In this document: in pieces, positions 22,753 through 31,709 of the stretch | Layout: each line of letters starts with the position of its first letter | Position numbering within the stretch: position 1 is the first letter of the stretch | From: Lysobacterales bacterium | GTDB lineage: Bacteria; Pseudomonadota; Gammaproteobacteria; Xanthomonadales; Marinicellaceae | Length of the DNA stretch: 39,043 bases | Direction: 5' to 3' | Assembly (NCBI GenBank): GCA_020442665.1 | Contig: JAGRJP010000043.1 | Coordinates: forward strand, 1-39,043 | Program-made: the position numbers and the translations under genes | Notes under the pieces: model-generated | What the model saw: only the letters and a program-made list of their open reading frames with translations | What the model was told of the DNA's origin: nothing | Databases searched by the model: none

Positions 22753-25133
22753 TAATTCCCTCGAATTTCGATATTTAACTTCGTTGAGATAGAAGATAAC
22801 ATTTTAGCCATAAGTTTGTCCACTTCTTTATCTTCAAAAGTGGCATTTTCTTTCTGTAAAATTAAACCGATAGCCAAAGAACGTGAAGTTGAATCTATGT
22901 TTTCACCCTTATACTCATCAAATACAAAGGTTTTTACGAGTTCGTCACCTAATTCATCAAGTATAATATCTTTGATTTGCTGATAGCTAATATCATTTCC
23001 GGCAACTAATGCAATATCTCTACGTACTGAAGGAAATTTTGAAATGTCCTTATAGCTCGGGAGTCTGGTATTTAGTATATCATTTACTTTTATTTCAGAT
23101 GCATAGACTTCTTTCTTAATGCCAATTAAACGACAAATTTCAGGATGTATCTGCCCTACCCAACCGATATTTTTATTATCAATAATGACATTGGCTTGTC
23201 GTCCGGGATGAAGAAAACTATGTTCGCTTTTGGTAAAAGCATATTCAGATTTTGTATTATCTAAAATATTTTCCAAATCAGCTTTAATATCAAAGAAATC
23301 GACATTCGATTTGGTATCGAACCCCCAGTTTTCTGTATATCGGTTTCCTATATTCACAGCTACAAGCATGTCATTTTCTATGACATTGGATTGTTTATCT
23401 GTATGGAATACATTTCCTGTTTCAAACAATTTAACATTACTGTTTTGTCGTCTCAGATTGTAATTTGCTGTTTCCATGATTCCTGGTAATAAACTGGTTC
23501 TCATGATTGCAAATTCTTCTGTCAGCGGATTTTTTAACGGAATGGAATTCTCAGCAAATCCATAATTTTGTAGTTGTTTCTCTGAAATAAAACTGTATGT
23601 AATTGCTTCTTGATACCCAAGTTGATTGAGTTGAGTTCTGACACGATTTTTAGTAATTTTTTCTTCAGGAAGTAGCAAAATATTGTTCTCAGTTATTAAA
23701 TCAACTGATGGCATATTGTCATAACCAACCATTCGGACGATTTCTTCGACTAAATCTTCTGCAATTTCTATGTCAAAACGATTCGATGGCGGGATAACGG
23801 TCCAGTTTTCACTATCAAATTCTACTTGCATGGATAATCCTTGCAGTATTTTCGTGACTTTGTCATTCTCAACTTCAAATCCAAGTATGTTCCGTAATTT
23901 AGTTTTACTCAGTTTGATTTTATCCTTTTGAGGAATATACTGCTGAGAGTTTGCTTCTTGTATCGGTCCGGCTTCACCACCACAAATCTGCTTAATTAGT
24001 TCTGTAGCTCTCTGCATTGCTTGCTGTTGTAAATATGGATCTACTCCTCTTTCAAAACGCAATGCAGATTCCGTATGAATACCGATATCGCGTGATTTGC
24101 CCATAATTGTTGCCGGGTTGAAATAAGCCGATTCAAGCACGATATCTGTTGTGTTTTCACTCACGCCACTGTCTAATCCACCCATAACGCCTGCAATTGC
24201 TAGGTGACGTTTTTCATCGGCAATCATTAGGTAGGAGTCATCAAGTGTGATTTCTTTGCCATCCAATAATGTTACTTTTTCGCCCTTATTTGCCATTTTG
24301 ACAATAATTGAACCATTAATTTGAGCTTTATCAAATCCATGCATCGGCTGACCGAGTTCAAGCATGACATAATTGGTAACATCAACGACTGGATGAATTG
24401 AACGAATTCCACTTCGACGGAGTTTTTCCTGCATCCACATTGGTGTTGTTTTGGTGTTATCAATACCGTTTATCACTCGACATAAGTACCTTGGGCATTC
24501 TTTTTCTGCAATCAAATCAACTTCGATAACTTCATCATGAGTCGCAGGGACTTCATTAATTTCAGGATAATTTAGAGTTAATTCATTCGCACATGCAATA
24601 TCATTAGCAATTCCTTTGATACAAAAACAATCAGCACGATTGGGAGTTAAATCCACATCAATGATAGTGTCGTTGAGCTTCAGATACTCTCTGATATCCT
24701 TGCCAACAGGAGCATCAATTGGAAGCTCTAACAAGCCTGAATGATCATCACTCAATCCTAACTCAACACTGGAACACAACATCCCATGAGATTCAATTCC
24801 ACGGAGTTTTGATTTTTTGATTTTGAAATTTCCGGGTAATACAGCTCCAATGAGTGCGAGAGGTGCTTTAAGCCCTGCTCTGGCATTAGGTGCTCCACAG
24901 ACAATCTGTAACATGTCTTCAAGCCCTGCATTCACCTGACAGACATTCAATTTATCTGCATCAGGGTGCTTTTCAATCGATTCTATTTCACCAACAACAA
25001 TTTGACTGAATTCTCCGGCGGCCGGAATAACGTCGTCAACTTCCAGTCCCAACATGGTTAACTGCTCGTTTAATTCTTCTGTTGAAATTTGTGGATTTAC
25101 CCACTCTCTTAGCCAATTTTCACTTACTTTCAT
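22752..25133 (-). CDS. pheT: Phenylalanine-tRNA ligase beta subunit
   Basis: The 793-residue large subunit of the (alpha-beta)2 enzyme that charges tRNA-Phe. Order of domains: N-terminal [13 protein letters not shown], an EMAP-like tRNA-binding domain ([21 protein letters not shown], residues 50-150), the B3/B4 editing domain ([10 protein letters not shown] to about 400, with [10 protein letters not shown]), B5 ([17 protein letters not shown]), the catalytic-like core (from about 480) and the C-terminal ferredoxin-like anticodon-binding domain ([21 protein letters not shown]). It lies 15 nt after pheS. Confidence 0.97.
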   Translation of the reverse strand: MKVSENWLREWVNPQISTEELNEQLTMLGLEVDDVIPAAGEFSQIVVGEIESIEKHPDADKLNVCQVNAGLEDMLQIVCGAPNARAGLKAPLALIGAVLPGNFKIKKSKLRGIESHGMLCSSVELGLSDDHSGLLELPIDAPVGKDIREYLKLNDTIIDVDLTPNRADCFCIKGIANDIACANELTLNYPEINEVPATHDEVIEVDLIAEKECPRYLCRVINGIDNTKTTPMWMQEKLRRSGIRSIHPVVDVTNYVMLELGQPMHGFDKAQINGSIIVKMANKGEKVTLLDGKEITLDDSYLMIADEKRHLAIAGVMGGLDSGVSENTTDIVLESAYFNPATIMGKSRDIGIHTESALRFERGVDPYLQQQAMQRATELIKQICGGEAGPIQEANSQQYIPQKDKIKLSKTKLRNILGFEVENDKVTKILQGLSMQVEFDSENWTVIPPSNRFDIEIAEDLVEEIVRMVGYDNMPSVDLITENNILLLPEEKITKNRVRTQLNQLGYQEAITYSFISEKQLQNYGFAENSIPLKNPLTEEFAIMRTSLLPGIMETANYNLRRQNSNVKLFETGNVFHTDKQSNVIENDMLVAVNIGNRYTENWGFDTKSNVDFFDIKADLENILDNTKSEYAFTKSEHSFLHPGRQANVIIDNKNIGWVGQIHPEICRLIGIKKEVYASEIKVNDILNTRLPSYKDISKFPSVRRDIALVAGNDISYQQIKDIILDELGDELVKTFVFDEYKGENIDSTSRSLAIGLILQKENATFEDKEVDKLMAKMLSSISTKLNIEIRGN

Positions 25134-25148
25134 CTGAATTAACCTTGT

Positions 25149-26144
25149 TTATTTGAACTGTTTAAGAAATGCAATATCGTTTTCAAAGAATTGTCTCAAG
25201 TCTTTCACTCCATATCGAAGCATAGCAAACCTTTCAACACCTAAACCAAATGCAAAGCCGGTGTACTGTTCGGGGTCAATCCCCCCTGCTCTCAGCACAT
25301 TTGGGTGTACCATTCCACAACCTAAAACTTCGAGCCAACCACTACTGCCATCATCTTTTTTCCACTCTACATCAACCTCGGCCGATGGTTCAGTAAATGG
25401 AAAGTAAGATGGTCTAAGGCGAATTTTTAAGTCTTTTTCAAAGAAAGCATTGACGAATTGATTAAGAACACCTTTCAAACCGGCGAAAGTGATGTTTTTA
25501 CCGACAACTAAACCTTCAACTTGATGAAACATTGGAGTGTGTGTTTGATCCGAATCACTGCGATATACCCTGCCCGGTGCAATAATTTTAATTGGCGGAG
25601 TCATTTGTTTCATGGCTCGGATTTGAACCGGTGAAGTGTGAGTTCTTAATAATTTATCATCATCGAACCAGAAAGTATCATGCATGGTTCTAGCCGGGTG
25701 ATGTGCCGGAAAATTTAATGCTTCAAAATTATGATAATCATCTTCAATTTCAGGACCGGTTTTAACTTCAAAGCCCATTCCAGAGAACAAATCCACAATG
25801 CGATTCATTGTTCTTGTGACAGGATGCAGATTACCCACAGGCATTTTCCTGCCCGGCATGGTCACATCAATTGATTCAGCCTTCAGTTTTTCATCCAGTT
25901 CTTTGCGATGCAGGAAATCACGTTGCTGAGTGATTTCTTGCTGGATTTGGATTTTTATTTTGTTGATTTCTGCACCGGCTGTTTTCCTAACCTCAGGATC
26001 AAGCTGTCCCAGTTGTTTAAGCTGTTGAGTGACAACTCCTTTTTTGCCCAAATAAGAAACCCTTATGTTTTCCAGTTCCTGAATTGATTGCGAATTTTCG
26101 ACTTCCTTTTGGGCTTGTTCCTGTAATTGCTTTAAGTTTTCCAC
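25149..26144 (-). CDS. pheS: Phenylalanine-tRNA ligase alpha subunit
   Basis: The catalytic subunit activating phenylalanine. GTG 26144 is chosen as start because AGGTG precedes it, and the resulting 331-residue protein ([15 protein letters not shown], with GTG read as Met) agrees with the E. coli length of 327. An in-frame ATG at 26195 would add 17 residues but sits inside a terminator hairpin and lacks a ribosome binding site. Class II motifs: coiled-coil N-terminus (1-80), [24 protein letters not shown], motif 2 [21 protein letters not shown], and motif 3 [17 protein letters not shown]. Confidence 0.95.
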   Translation of the reverse strand: MENLKQLQEQAQKEVENSQSIQELENIRVSYLGKKGVVTQQLKQLGQLDPEVRKTAGAEINKIKIQIQQEITQQRDFLHRKELDEKLKAESIDVTMPGRKMPVGNLHPVTRTMNRIVDLFSGMGFEVKTGPEIEDDYHNFEALNFPAHHPARTMHDTFWFDDDKLLRTHTSPVQIRAMKQMTPPIKIIAPGRVYRSDSDQTHTPMFHQVEGLVVGKNITFAGLKGVLNQFVNAFFEKDLKIRLRPSYFPFTEPSAEVDVEWKKDDGSSGWLEVLGCGMVHPNVLRAGGIDPEQYTGFAFGLGVERFAMLRYGVKDLRQFFENDIAFLKQFK

Positions 26145-26176
26145 ATTGCACCTGTGTGAGCTTTTAAATTTTTCAT

Positions 26177-26224
26177 AAAAAAAGGGAAATAACATTTCGG
26201 TGATACCGAAAAGCTAATCCCCTT
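26177..26224 (-). terminator. Terminator/attenuator between rplT and pheS
   Basis: Read on the minus strand, an outer stem AAGGGGA/TTTCCCTT encloses an inner perfect 7-bp hairpin TTTCGGT-ATC-ACCGAAA (26195-26211), followed at once by seven T (26183-26177). This is an intrinsic terminator placed between co-directional genes, 33 nt before the pheS start, so it must be read through or regulated for pheST expression from upstream promoters. In E. coli pheST has an attenuator here with the PheM leader peptide; no separate leader peptide is visible in this sequence. Confidence 0.75.
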
Positions 26225-26233
26225 GTATATATT

Positions 26234-26251
26234 TTCCTGACAAATCAGGAA
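26234..26251 (-). other. Second hairpin upstream of the pheS terminator
   Basis: TTCCTGA and TCAGGAA form a perfect 7-bp stem with a 4-nt loop, 12 nt after the rplT stop and 9 nt before the terminator stem. No T-run follows. It may protect the rpmI-rplT message 3' end or take part in an alternative fold with the terminator; no complementarity to the terminator arms was obvious. Confidence 0.5.
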
Positions 26252-26263
26252 GTTATATGTGAT

Positions 26264-26617
26264 TTATAATGCTGATTTTGCCATTTCTGCAACAGCTGTA
26301 AAGCCTGCTGCATCATGTACCGCCATATCAGCCAACACTTTACGATCTAAAGAGACATTAGCTTTCTTAAGACCGTTAATAAATCGTGAATAAGATAAAC
26401 CATTCAAACGAGCTGCCGCATTGATACGTGCAATCCACAATGCTCTGAATTGACGTTTGCGTTGTTTTCTATCGCGGTATGCATATTGACCGGCTTTGAT
26501 AACTGCTTGTTTCGCAACTCTGAATACTTTTCTGCGAGCGTTATAGTAACCTTTCGCTTGCTTTAATATTTTTTTATGACGTCTTCTTGCAATAACGCCT
26601 CTTTTAACTCTTGCCAT
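26264..26617 (-). CDS. rplT: 50S ribosomal protein L20
   Basis: L20 is an early 23S rRNA-binding assembly protein and, in many bacteria, the repressor of its own rpmI-rplT message. The 117 residues match the family exactly: [19 protein letters not shown] at the start, the basic helix [33 protein letters not shown] and the C-terminal [12 protein letters not shown]. It is 10 nt after rpmI. Confidence 0.98.
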   Translation of the reverse strand: MARVKRGVIARRRHKKILKQAKGYYNARRKVFRVAKQAVIKAGQYAYRDRKQRKRQFRALWIARINAAARLNGLSYSRFINGLKKANVSLDRKVLADMAVHDAAGFTAVAEMAKSAL

Positions 26618-26627
26618 TTCTTAACTC

Positions 26628-26822
26628 CTACGCGTAAGGTAACATTGATTTCACTTGCTTTACATCTGACTCATCAATCATGTCAGTTCCACGCAAGTTT
26701 CTTTTACGTTTGGTTGTCATTTTTGTCAAGATATGACTTTTGTTGGCGTAACCTCTTTTGAAGCCAGTAGCCGTCTTTTTAAAACGCTTCGCAGCGCCTT
26801 TTTTGGTTTTCATTTTTGGCAT
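26628..26822 (-). CDS. rpmI: 50S ribosomal protein L35
   Basis: A small basic ribosomal protein of 64 residues with the family start [20 protein letters not shown] and the [20 protein letters not shown] region. The start codon has an AAAGGAG ribosome binding site 6 nt upstream. It lies between infC and rplT as in other gammaproteobacteria. Confidence 0.98.
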   Translation of the reverse strand: MPKMKTKKGAAKRFKKTATGFKRGYANKSHILTKMTTKRKRNLRGTDMIDESDVKQVKSMLPYA

Positions 26823-26905
26823 GTTAATGCTCCTTTTTTTCTGTTAAAACTACAATAAGTAGCACCATGTGCTTTGTGGCTGTCCCAAACTCATTGCTGT
26901 TAGCG
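26823..26905 (-). promoter_or_regulatory. Leader of rpmI, possible L20 control region
   Basis: The 159-nt gap between infC and rpmI is longer than the other gaps in this operon. It contains the small hairpin AGCAC-ATG-GTGCT (near 26856-26868) followed by TACTTATTGTA, and the rpmI ribosome binding site. In E. coli L20 represses rpmI-rplT through RNA structures in this place. I see the structure-prone sequence but cannot demonstrate an L20 site. Confidence 0.3.
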
Positions 26906-26928
26906 AATAAAACCGAATTAAAATTCAG
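26906..26928 (-). terminator. Weak terminator-like hairpin after infC
   Basis: On the minus strand CTGAAT and ATTCGG (with one G-T pair) flank TTTT, and TTTTATT follows. It lies about 55 nt after the infC stop. The stem is short and A/T-rich, so it would at most reduce read-through into rpmI. Confidence 0.35.
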
Positions 26929-26981
26929 TTATTCTATGCTTTTAAATTCCTTTTCTTAGGTGTTTTTACCAATAGATTGTG

Positions 26982-27512
26982 TTATTTCGCTACTTTAGGA
27001 GCGAGTAACATAATCATAAATCTTCCTTCCATTTTTTCAGGACGTTGTTCGACAACAACTTCATCCTCTAAGTCTGACACCAGACGGTCGAGCATTCTAT
27101 TACCAAGTTCACGATGAGTCAACTCTCTTCCGCGAAACATGATAGTTACTTTCACTTTATTGCCTTGATTGATAAATTTTCGTAAATTCTTCAATTTAAC
27201 CTGATAGTCAGCTTCTTCGGTATTTGGCCTGAACTTCACCTCTTTGAGCTGAATTTTCTTTTGTTTTTTCTTAGATGCCTGCTTTTTCTTTGAGTTTTCA
27301 AACCTGAATTTGTTGTAATCCATTATTTTACATACCGGCGGATCAGCTATTGGTGATATTTCTACCAAATCCAATTTTTGTTCTTTTGCTCTGTCCAAGG
27401 CAGCATCTGTTGCCAGTACGCCAATTTGGTTGCCATCACTGTCAATTAATCTGACTTTCATTGCAGTGATTTGCTCATTCACTCTTGTTTGGTTTTGCTT
27501 AGCGATGTTAAT
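26982..27512 (-). CDS. infC: Translation initiation factor IF-3, AUU start
   Basis: IF3 binds the 30S subunit, checks the start codon and prevents premature 50S joining. The first usual start codon in frame is GTG 27482, but it would begin within the conserved N-terminal domain and has no ribosome binding site. Ten codons upstream is ATT (27512), preceded by GAGG after a 4-nt gap, giving 176 residues that begin MNIAKQNQTRVNEQITA, comparable to the 180 of E. coli. AUU is the well-known start of infC and lets IF3 repress itself. The two domains are visible: VRLIDSDGNQIGVLATDAALDRA to PPVCKIMDYNKFRFE, a lysine-rich linker (ASKKKQKKIQLKEVKFRPN), then the C-domain with VKVTIMFRGRELTHRELG. Confidence 0.93.
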   Translation of the reverse strand: MNIAKQNQTRVNEQITAMKVRLIDSDGNQIGVLATDAALDRAKEQKLDLVEISPIADPPVCKIMDYNKFRFENSKKKQASKKKQKKIQLKEVKFRPNTEEADYQVKLKNLRKFINQGNKVKVTIMFRGRELTHRELGNRMLDRLVSDLEDEVVVEQRPEKMEGRFMIMLLAPKVAK

Positions 27513-27527
27513 TTATCCTCTAGTTAG

Positions 27528-29435
27528 TTAATTCTTCTCAGACTGCTCTTTACGGAAAAACTCCAATAATTCAGATTCTGTGAAATTTCCGACAGTCTCA
27601 CCCTTGAGATTTCGTAATGTGACGGTTCCGTTTTCCATCTCTTTATTTCCAACAACCAGCATATACGAACACTTCTCTAGTGTATGCTCGCGAATTTTAT
27701 AGCCGATTTTCTCATTTCTCAAGTCTAATTTTACTCTGAAGCCTTTGTTTTGTAAAACATTGTAAATATTTTCTGCATAAGCGGCTTGAGCATCAGTGAT
27801 TGACATGACTACAGCTTGAACCGGAGCCAACCAGAAAGGCAAGTTTCCGGCATGGTGCTCAATCAAGATTCCCATGAATCTTTCAAATGATCCAAGAATC
27901 GCTCTGTGAAGCATAACAGGAACATGTTTGTTGCCGTCTTCGCCAATATAGGTTGCATCAAGTCGAGCGGGCATTGAGAAGTCAACTTGAATCGTTCCGC
28001 ATTGCCAGACTCTTCCCAAACAATCTTTTAACGAGAACTCGATTTTGGGCCCGTAAAAAGCTCCTTCACCAGGGAGTTCTTGCCATTCTAAACCTTTATT
28101 ATCCAATGCTTGTGCCAAAGCCTGTTCGGACTTGTCCCAGATTTCATCACTTCCAACTCTATTTTCCGGACGAGTAGAAAGCCGATAAATAATGTCTGTA
28201 AAACCAAAATCCTGATAAATTTCGTGAAGAAAGTCGATAAATTCGGAGACTTCTGATTGAATTTGTCCCTCTGTACAGAAAATATGTCCATCATCTTGCA
28301 CAAATCCTCTAACACGCATCAAACCATGTAAAGCACCTGATGGCTCGTTTCGATGACAGGAACCGTATTCTGCGAGCCGTAATGGCAAATCTCTGTAGCT
28401 TTTCAAACCTTGATTAAATATCTGGATATGACATGGACAATTCATTGGTTTAACTGCAAATTTACGTCCTTCTGATTCGACAGAAAACATGTCATCGCCA
28501 AACTTGTCAGCATGTCCTGACCGTTGCCACAAAGTAAAATCAACAATTTGCGGAGTATTGACTTCGTGATAATCGCGAAGAGTTAATTTCTTGCGCATAT
28601 ATTGTTGAACAGATTGGTACAAAGACCAACCGCCAGGATGCCAAAAAACCATTCCCGGAGCTTCTTCCTGAAAATGAAAAAGGCTCATTCTTTTGCCTAG
28701 TTTTCTATGATCCCTTCTTTCGGCTTCTTCTAAACGGAATAAATAATCTTTTAAATCTTTTTTATCACCCCAAGCTGTACCGTAAATTCTTTGCAACATT
28801 TCGTTGTCGCTGTTTCCTCGCCAGTAGGCTCCGGCGACATTCATTAATTTAAAAACTTTTAGCTTTGAGGTATTAGGCACATGAGGCCCACGACACAAAT
28901 CAATAAACTCACCTTGTTTGTATAAACTGAGAGTTTCTCCTTCGGGAATATCACGAATGATTTCCGCTTTATACTTCTCACCCATGTTTTCAAACAGCTT
29001 GATAGCATCGTTTCTGGAGATGACTTGTCTTTCAACAGGTAATTGCTGTTTGACAATTTTTTTCATTTCCTCAGAGATTTTTTCTAATTCTTCCTCTGTA
29101 AAGTGATGTTCACTGGAAAAGTCATAGTAAAAACCATTCTCAATCACCGGTCCGATAGTGACCTGAACTTTAGGGAAAAGTCTTTTTACAGCCTGTGCCA
29201 TTAAATGAGCAGTTGAATGTCTTATAACTTCGATTCCTTCTTCATCTCTGGAGGTAATTATGGATAAGGTTGCATCATTGGTAATACTTGTTGATAAATC
29301 AACCAGTTCTCCATTAACTTTTGCAGCTAAAGCTGCATTTGCAAGACCCGCACCAATATCGGCTGCTACATCATAAGCTGATATTGCATTACTAAATTCT
29401 CTTTTTGAGCCATCGGCTAAAGTGATAATCGGCAT
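27528..29435 (-). CDS. thrS: Threonine-tRNA ligase
   Basis: ThrRS charges tRNA-Thr. The 635 residues have the expected order: TGS domain ([14 protein letters not shown] to about 60), the editing domain with the HxxxH motif in [18 protein letters not shown] and the later CRGPH segment, the class II core with zinc ligands in [33 protein letters not shown] and [18 protein letters not shown], and the anticodon-binding domain from about 535 ([15 protein letters not shown]-like region to the end). It is the first gene of the translation operon; 15 nt separate it from infC. Its leader carries a terminator and a Thr-containing mini-ORF. Confidence 0.97.
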   Translation of the reverse strand: MPIITLADGSKREFSNAISAYDVAADIGAGLANAALAAKVNGELVDLSTSITNDATLSIITSRDEEGIEVIRHSTAHLMAQAVKRLFPKVQVTIGPVIENGFYYDFSSEHHFTEEELEKISEEMKKIVKQQLPVERQVISRNDAIKLFENMGEKYKAEIIRDIPEGETLSLYKQGEFIDLCRGPHVPNTSKLKVFKLMNVAGAYWRGNSDNEMLQRIYGTAWGDKKDLKDYLFRLEEAERRDHRKLGKRMSLFHFQEEAPGMVFWHPGGWSLYQSVQQYMRKKLTLRDYHEVNTPQIVDFTLWQRSGHADKFGDDMFSVESEGRKFAVKPMNCPCHIQIFNQGLKSYRDLPLRLAEYGSCHRNEPSGALHGLMRVRGFVQDDGHIFCTEGQIQSEVSEFIDFLHEIYQDFGFTDIIYRLSTRPENRVGSDEIWDKSEQALAQALDNKGLEWQELPGEGAFYGPKIEFSLKDCLGRVWQCGTIQVDFSMPARLDATYIGEDGNKHVPVMLHRAILGSFERFMGILIEHHAGNLPFWLAPVQAVVMSITDAQAAYAENIYNVLQNKGFRVKLDLRNEKIGYKIREHTLEKCSYMLVVGNKEMENGTVTLRNLKGETVGNFTESELLEFFRKEQSEKN

Positions 29436-29478
29436 AATTACTCAGATATTTGTTTATGTTTCATTTAAAATTCAACGC

Positions 29479-29505
29479 AAAAAAAAAGCACATAAAAGTG
29501 CTTTT
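29479..29505 (-). terminator. Intrinsic terminator in the thrS leader
   Basis: On the minus strand AAAAGCAC and GTGCTTTT form a perfect 8-bp stem with a 6-nt loop, followed by nine T (29487-29479), 43 nt before the thrS ATG. A 6-mer CACATA upstream (29520-29515) is complementary to TATGTG (29494-29489), which contains part of the loop and of the 3' stem arm, so an alternative fold that blocks the terminator is possible. This arrangement fits an attenuator. The same hairpin could also end transcripts on the plus strand, but no plus-strand gene ends here. Confidence 0.75.
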
Positions 29506-29532
29506 CCGCAAATCTATGTGTAAGACTAAAAT

Positions 29533-29556
29533 TTAATTTATCGTCGTCGTTTTCAT
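29533..29556 (-). CDS. Candidate thrS leader peptide
   Basis: A seven-codon frame, MKTTTIN then TAA, lies 27 nt before the terminator of the thrS leader. Three consecutive ACG threonine codons (29550-29542) in a gene about threonine charging are what a ribosome-stalling attenuator needs, similar to the Thr/Ile-rich ThrL of the threonine operon. ACG is an unexpected choice in such AT-rich DNA. No Shine-Dalgarno sequence precedes it; a TATAAT 6 nt upstream could even give a leaderless transcript, while a better promoter lies further up at 29584-29613. Confidence 0.5.
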   Translation of the reverse strand: MKTTTIN

Positions 29557-29583
29557 AGACTGATTATAACATCTAAAATATTA

Positions 29584-29613
29584 TTTATAATCATTTTGTA
29601 TTTTTTTTGTTAA
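29584..29613 (-). promoter_or_regulatory. Probable thrS promoter
   Basis: On the minus strand TTAACA (29613-29608) and TATAAA (29589-29584) are 18 nt apart, which would start transcription about 20 nt before the leader peptide. A second -10, TATAAT at 29568-29563, has no matching -35 and would start at the leader peptide ATG itself. The hslR promoter must lie in the same 210-nt divergent region. Confidence 0.45.
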
Positions 29614-29646
29614 AATCTGAAGTAATTTCATTTTATATCAGTAATT

Positions 29647-30027
29647 ATGTCAGTCAGAATTGACAAATGGCTATGGGCGACACGTTTTTTCAAAACCCGA
29701 GCGCTAGCGAAGAAACACGTTGAAAGTGGTAAAATTAAAGTTAATGGGCAAAAAACCAAACCTTCACGTTTGCTCAATTTGAATGATGAACTTGAAATTA
29801 ACAAGGAAGATTTAAAATGGGTTGTTGAAATTTTACAGTTGATTGAAAAAAGGGTTTCTGCCAAACTGGCTGCTGAAGCTTATGAAGAAACTCCGGAATC
29901 AATAAAGGCTCGAAATGATGCTTTAGTAGAGAAAAAACTGGTTTATTCATCAACTCCCAAACCACTCAAACATCCCGATAAAAAGTCAAGACGTCAACTG
30001 ATTAGAATCAAACATAATCAATCATAA
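29647..30027 (+). CDS. hslR: Ribosome-associated heat shock protein Hsp15
   Basis: Hsp15 binds stalled 50S subunits that still carry a nascent chain and helps to recycle them. The 126 residues begin with the S4 RNA-binding domain (MSVRIDKWLWATRFFKTRALAKKHVESGKIKVNG, split as VRIDKWLWATRFFKTR and KHVESGKIKVNG), followed by a helical part and a basic C-terminal tail (KHPDKKSRRQLIRIKHNQS). Length and motif order agree with E. coli HslR (133). The gene is divergent from thrS and ends at a bidirectional terminator. Confidence 0.93.
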   Translation: MSVRIDKWLWATRFFKTRALAKKHVESGKIKVNGQKTKPSRLLNLNDELEINKEDLKWVVEILQLIEKRVSAKLAAEAYEETPESIKARNDALVEKKLVYSSTPKPLKHPDKKSRRQLIRIKHNQS

Positions 30028-30042
30028 TCAATCATAATCAAA
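30013..30042. repeat. Three-copy 10-bp tandem repeat over the hslR stop
   Basis: CATAATCAAT is repeated at 30013, 30023 and (last base changed) 30033. The first copies encode the end of Hsp15 and the stop, and the rest is untranslated. Such short repeats arise by slippage and may change the protein C-terminus between strains. Confidence 0.6.
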
Positions 30043-30058
30043 CTTAGTAACTCTAGTA

Positions 30059-30089
30059 ATAAAAAAGCCTCACTAGGAGGCTTTTTTTA
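30059..30089. terminator. Bidirectional terminator between hslR and the fadL-like gene
   Basis: AAAAAGCCTC and GAGGCTTTTT flank the loop ACTAG (30072-30076); seven T follow on the plus strand (30082-30088) and a similar T-run on the minus strand. It serves hslR and the convergent fadL-like gene, which ends 20 nt away. Confidence 0.9.
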
Positions 30090-30108
30090 TAGTATTCTGA
30101 AAATTGAA

Positions 30109-31542
30109 TTATTTTCTGGAATAGGTGAACCCAACAAAATACTGGTTCATGTCAATTGAAATTGACTGACCCGGATCTAATGGATTTATACCTGATACCT
30201 CTTCTCCATTCCCATACATGAAAGACATGGTAATTTCAGCATTATCAGCTAATTGCTTAGTGAAACCAGCCGTGAGATGTTGTTCAATAACGCCCGGTGC
30301 TAAAATGTTGAATATAACTTCACTGGAGTCTATCGGTTGGTTTGTTGTACTGTAACCGAAACGGAATGTCCATTCATCATTATGTTGCCACTCATAACCT
30401 GCTTTAAGAATGGTCATATCATTCCATCCAAAACCGAAACCATTGCTTCCGCCACCACAACCCGGACCAGAAGCAGCTTGCACACCGGTATAGAAATAAG
30501 CGTTAAGAGCATCAAAACACTCTCCTGAAAATAAAGGCTCAATACCGTTACCAACAGATTTAACGTCACTATAGTTGATTCTTTGCATGTCAAGAGCTAG
30601 CACACCTTTCTCACCCACATTTGCAGAGAAACCGACACTCCATGTTTCCGGAATGTCAAAATCACCGCCTTCAGCAAATAAACCGGCATAATTATCAAAT
30701 TCACTCATCTCCATTTTGGTTTGATATGAAGCAGCGAATCGTAAGTTTTCTGTTAAACCGGCATTAAAACCCAGTTTTAAACCATAACCGAATGAGGAGT
30801 CATAGCCATTATCGGTTAAGTTTAGAGGGTCATTGGTAACACCTGCAAAGCTTCCTAAACCTGTAGCTTTAAATCTTTGGAATGCACCAATTAAACTCAC
30901 ACCAACAGATGAGTTTTCACCGACTTTTCTGGAATAAGTCGGAGCTACAAATAATTGCATCAAGTCAACGCCGGTTGTACCACCGGCAAATGTACCCGGA
31001 CCGGTAACTATTGTTTGGAAATCAGGATGGAAAACATTTGCAGTACCGCCTTGATATTCTGTATTCATTCCACCATTACCGTAAACCATCAAGCCGAAAG
31101 ATGAGTTATCACTCAACATTTTGTTCATAGCAAAACTAGGAATTGGGAATAATTGATTTTCAGATTTGATTGATTGCTGACCCAATGCAAACGGCAATTG
31201 ACATGGTTGCACTCCCGGTTGCGTACATGAGGGTATCACTCCAATTGGGGCAAAACCAGCCGGCAAAGATGGGTCTCCATCAACTGAATAAGCTCTATCA
31301 GGATTAAATAAACTTAAACCCATATCCCATCTGTCGCCTGCAAAAACCATATTTGCCGGATTGTTGGCGCCTGATAATGCATCGATATTTTTAACTTTAG
31401 CAACCCCAGCTCCCGCCATTCCGGATTCTTTTTGGGAATAAGCGTGAGAAAAATAACCGTTTGTCGCTGATGCCGAGCCGGCTGTCAACAATGCGGCTGA
31501 AATCGCAATAGTTAGTATTTTATTTTTGTTTGAAAATTTCAT
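30109..31542 (-). CDS. FadL/OmpP1-family outer membrane transporter
   Basis: A predicted 477-residue outer-membrane beta-barrel for long-chain fatty acids or other hydrophobic compounds. ATG 31542 is chosen because it gives a clean signal peptide (KNKILTIAISAALLTAGSASA) directly followed by the FadL hatch motif NGYFSHAYSQKESGMAGAGVA; an in-frame ATG 16 codons upstream lacks these features. An AGGAG lies 11 nt before the start. The barrel shows repeated amphipathic strands, and the DALSGANNPANMVF segment is family-typical. A Cys-containing loop (GPGCGGGSNGFGFGW) is unusual. Together with FadI/FadJ it fits a fatty-acid-using organism. The upstream region has TTTGT-AA-ACAAA at 31596-31607, a possible operator. 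Confidence 0.9.
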   Translation of the reverse strand: MKFSNKNKILTIAISAALLTAGSASATNGYFSHAYSQKESGMAGAGVAKVKNIDALSGANNPANMVFAGDRWDMGLSLFNPDRAYSVDGDPSLPAGFAPIGVIPSCTQPGVQPCQLPFALGQQSIKSENQLFPIPSFAMNKMLSDNSSFGLMVYGNGGMNTEYQGGTANVFHPDFQTIVTGPGTFAGGTTGVDLMQLFVAPTYSRKVGENSSVGVSLIGAFQRFKATGLGSFAGVTNDPLNLTDNGYDSSFGYGLKLGFNAGLTENLRFAASYQTKMEMSEFDNYAGLFAEGGDFDIPETWSVGFSANVGEKGVLALDMQRINYSDVKSVGNGIEPLFSGECFDALNAYFYTGVQAASGPGCGGGSNGFGFGWNDMTILKAGYEWQHNDEWTFRFGYSTTNQPIDSSEVIFNILAPGVIEQHLTAGFTKQLADNAEITMSFMYGNGEEVSGINPLDPGQSISIDMNQYFVGFTYSRK

Positions 31543-31709
31543 AATGAAAAAAGCTCCTGTTAACATTTTGTTAAAGATTATCCTAAACAACCATGTTTGT
31601 AAACAAATTCGATTATATTAGTCACAGATAAATTAGCTGATTCTTATATAGCTTCAAAGAACTACGAATAATAGTTTAGAACTTTATAAGCACCTAAAAC
31701 ATTTGCCGT

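Noticed and set aside
26145-26195. Extra 17 N-terminal residues of PheS from ATG 26195
   Set aside because: The ATG is inside a terminator hairpin and has no ribosome binding site, while GTG 26144 has AGGTG and gives the normal family length. Kept only as a speculative attenuation point.
29438-29464. Eight-codon frame MKHKQISE directly before thrS
   Set aside because: It has no ribosome binding site, lies after the terminator and has no codon bias related to threonine; it is probably chance.
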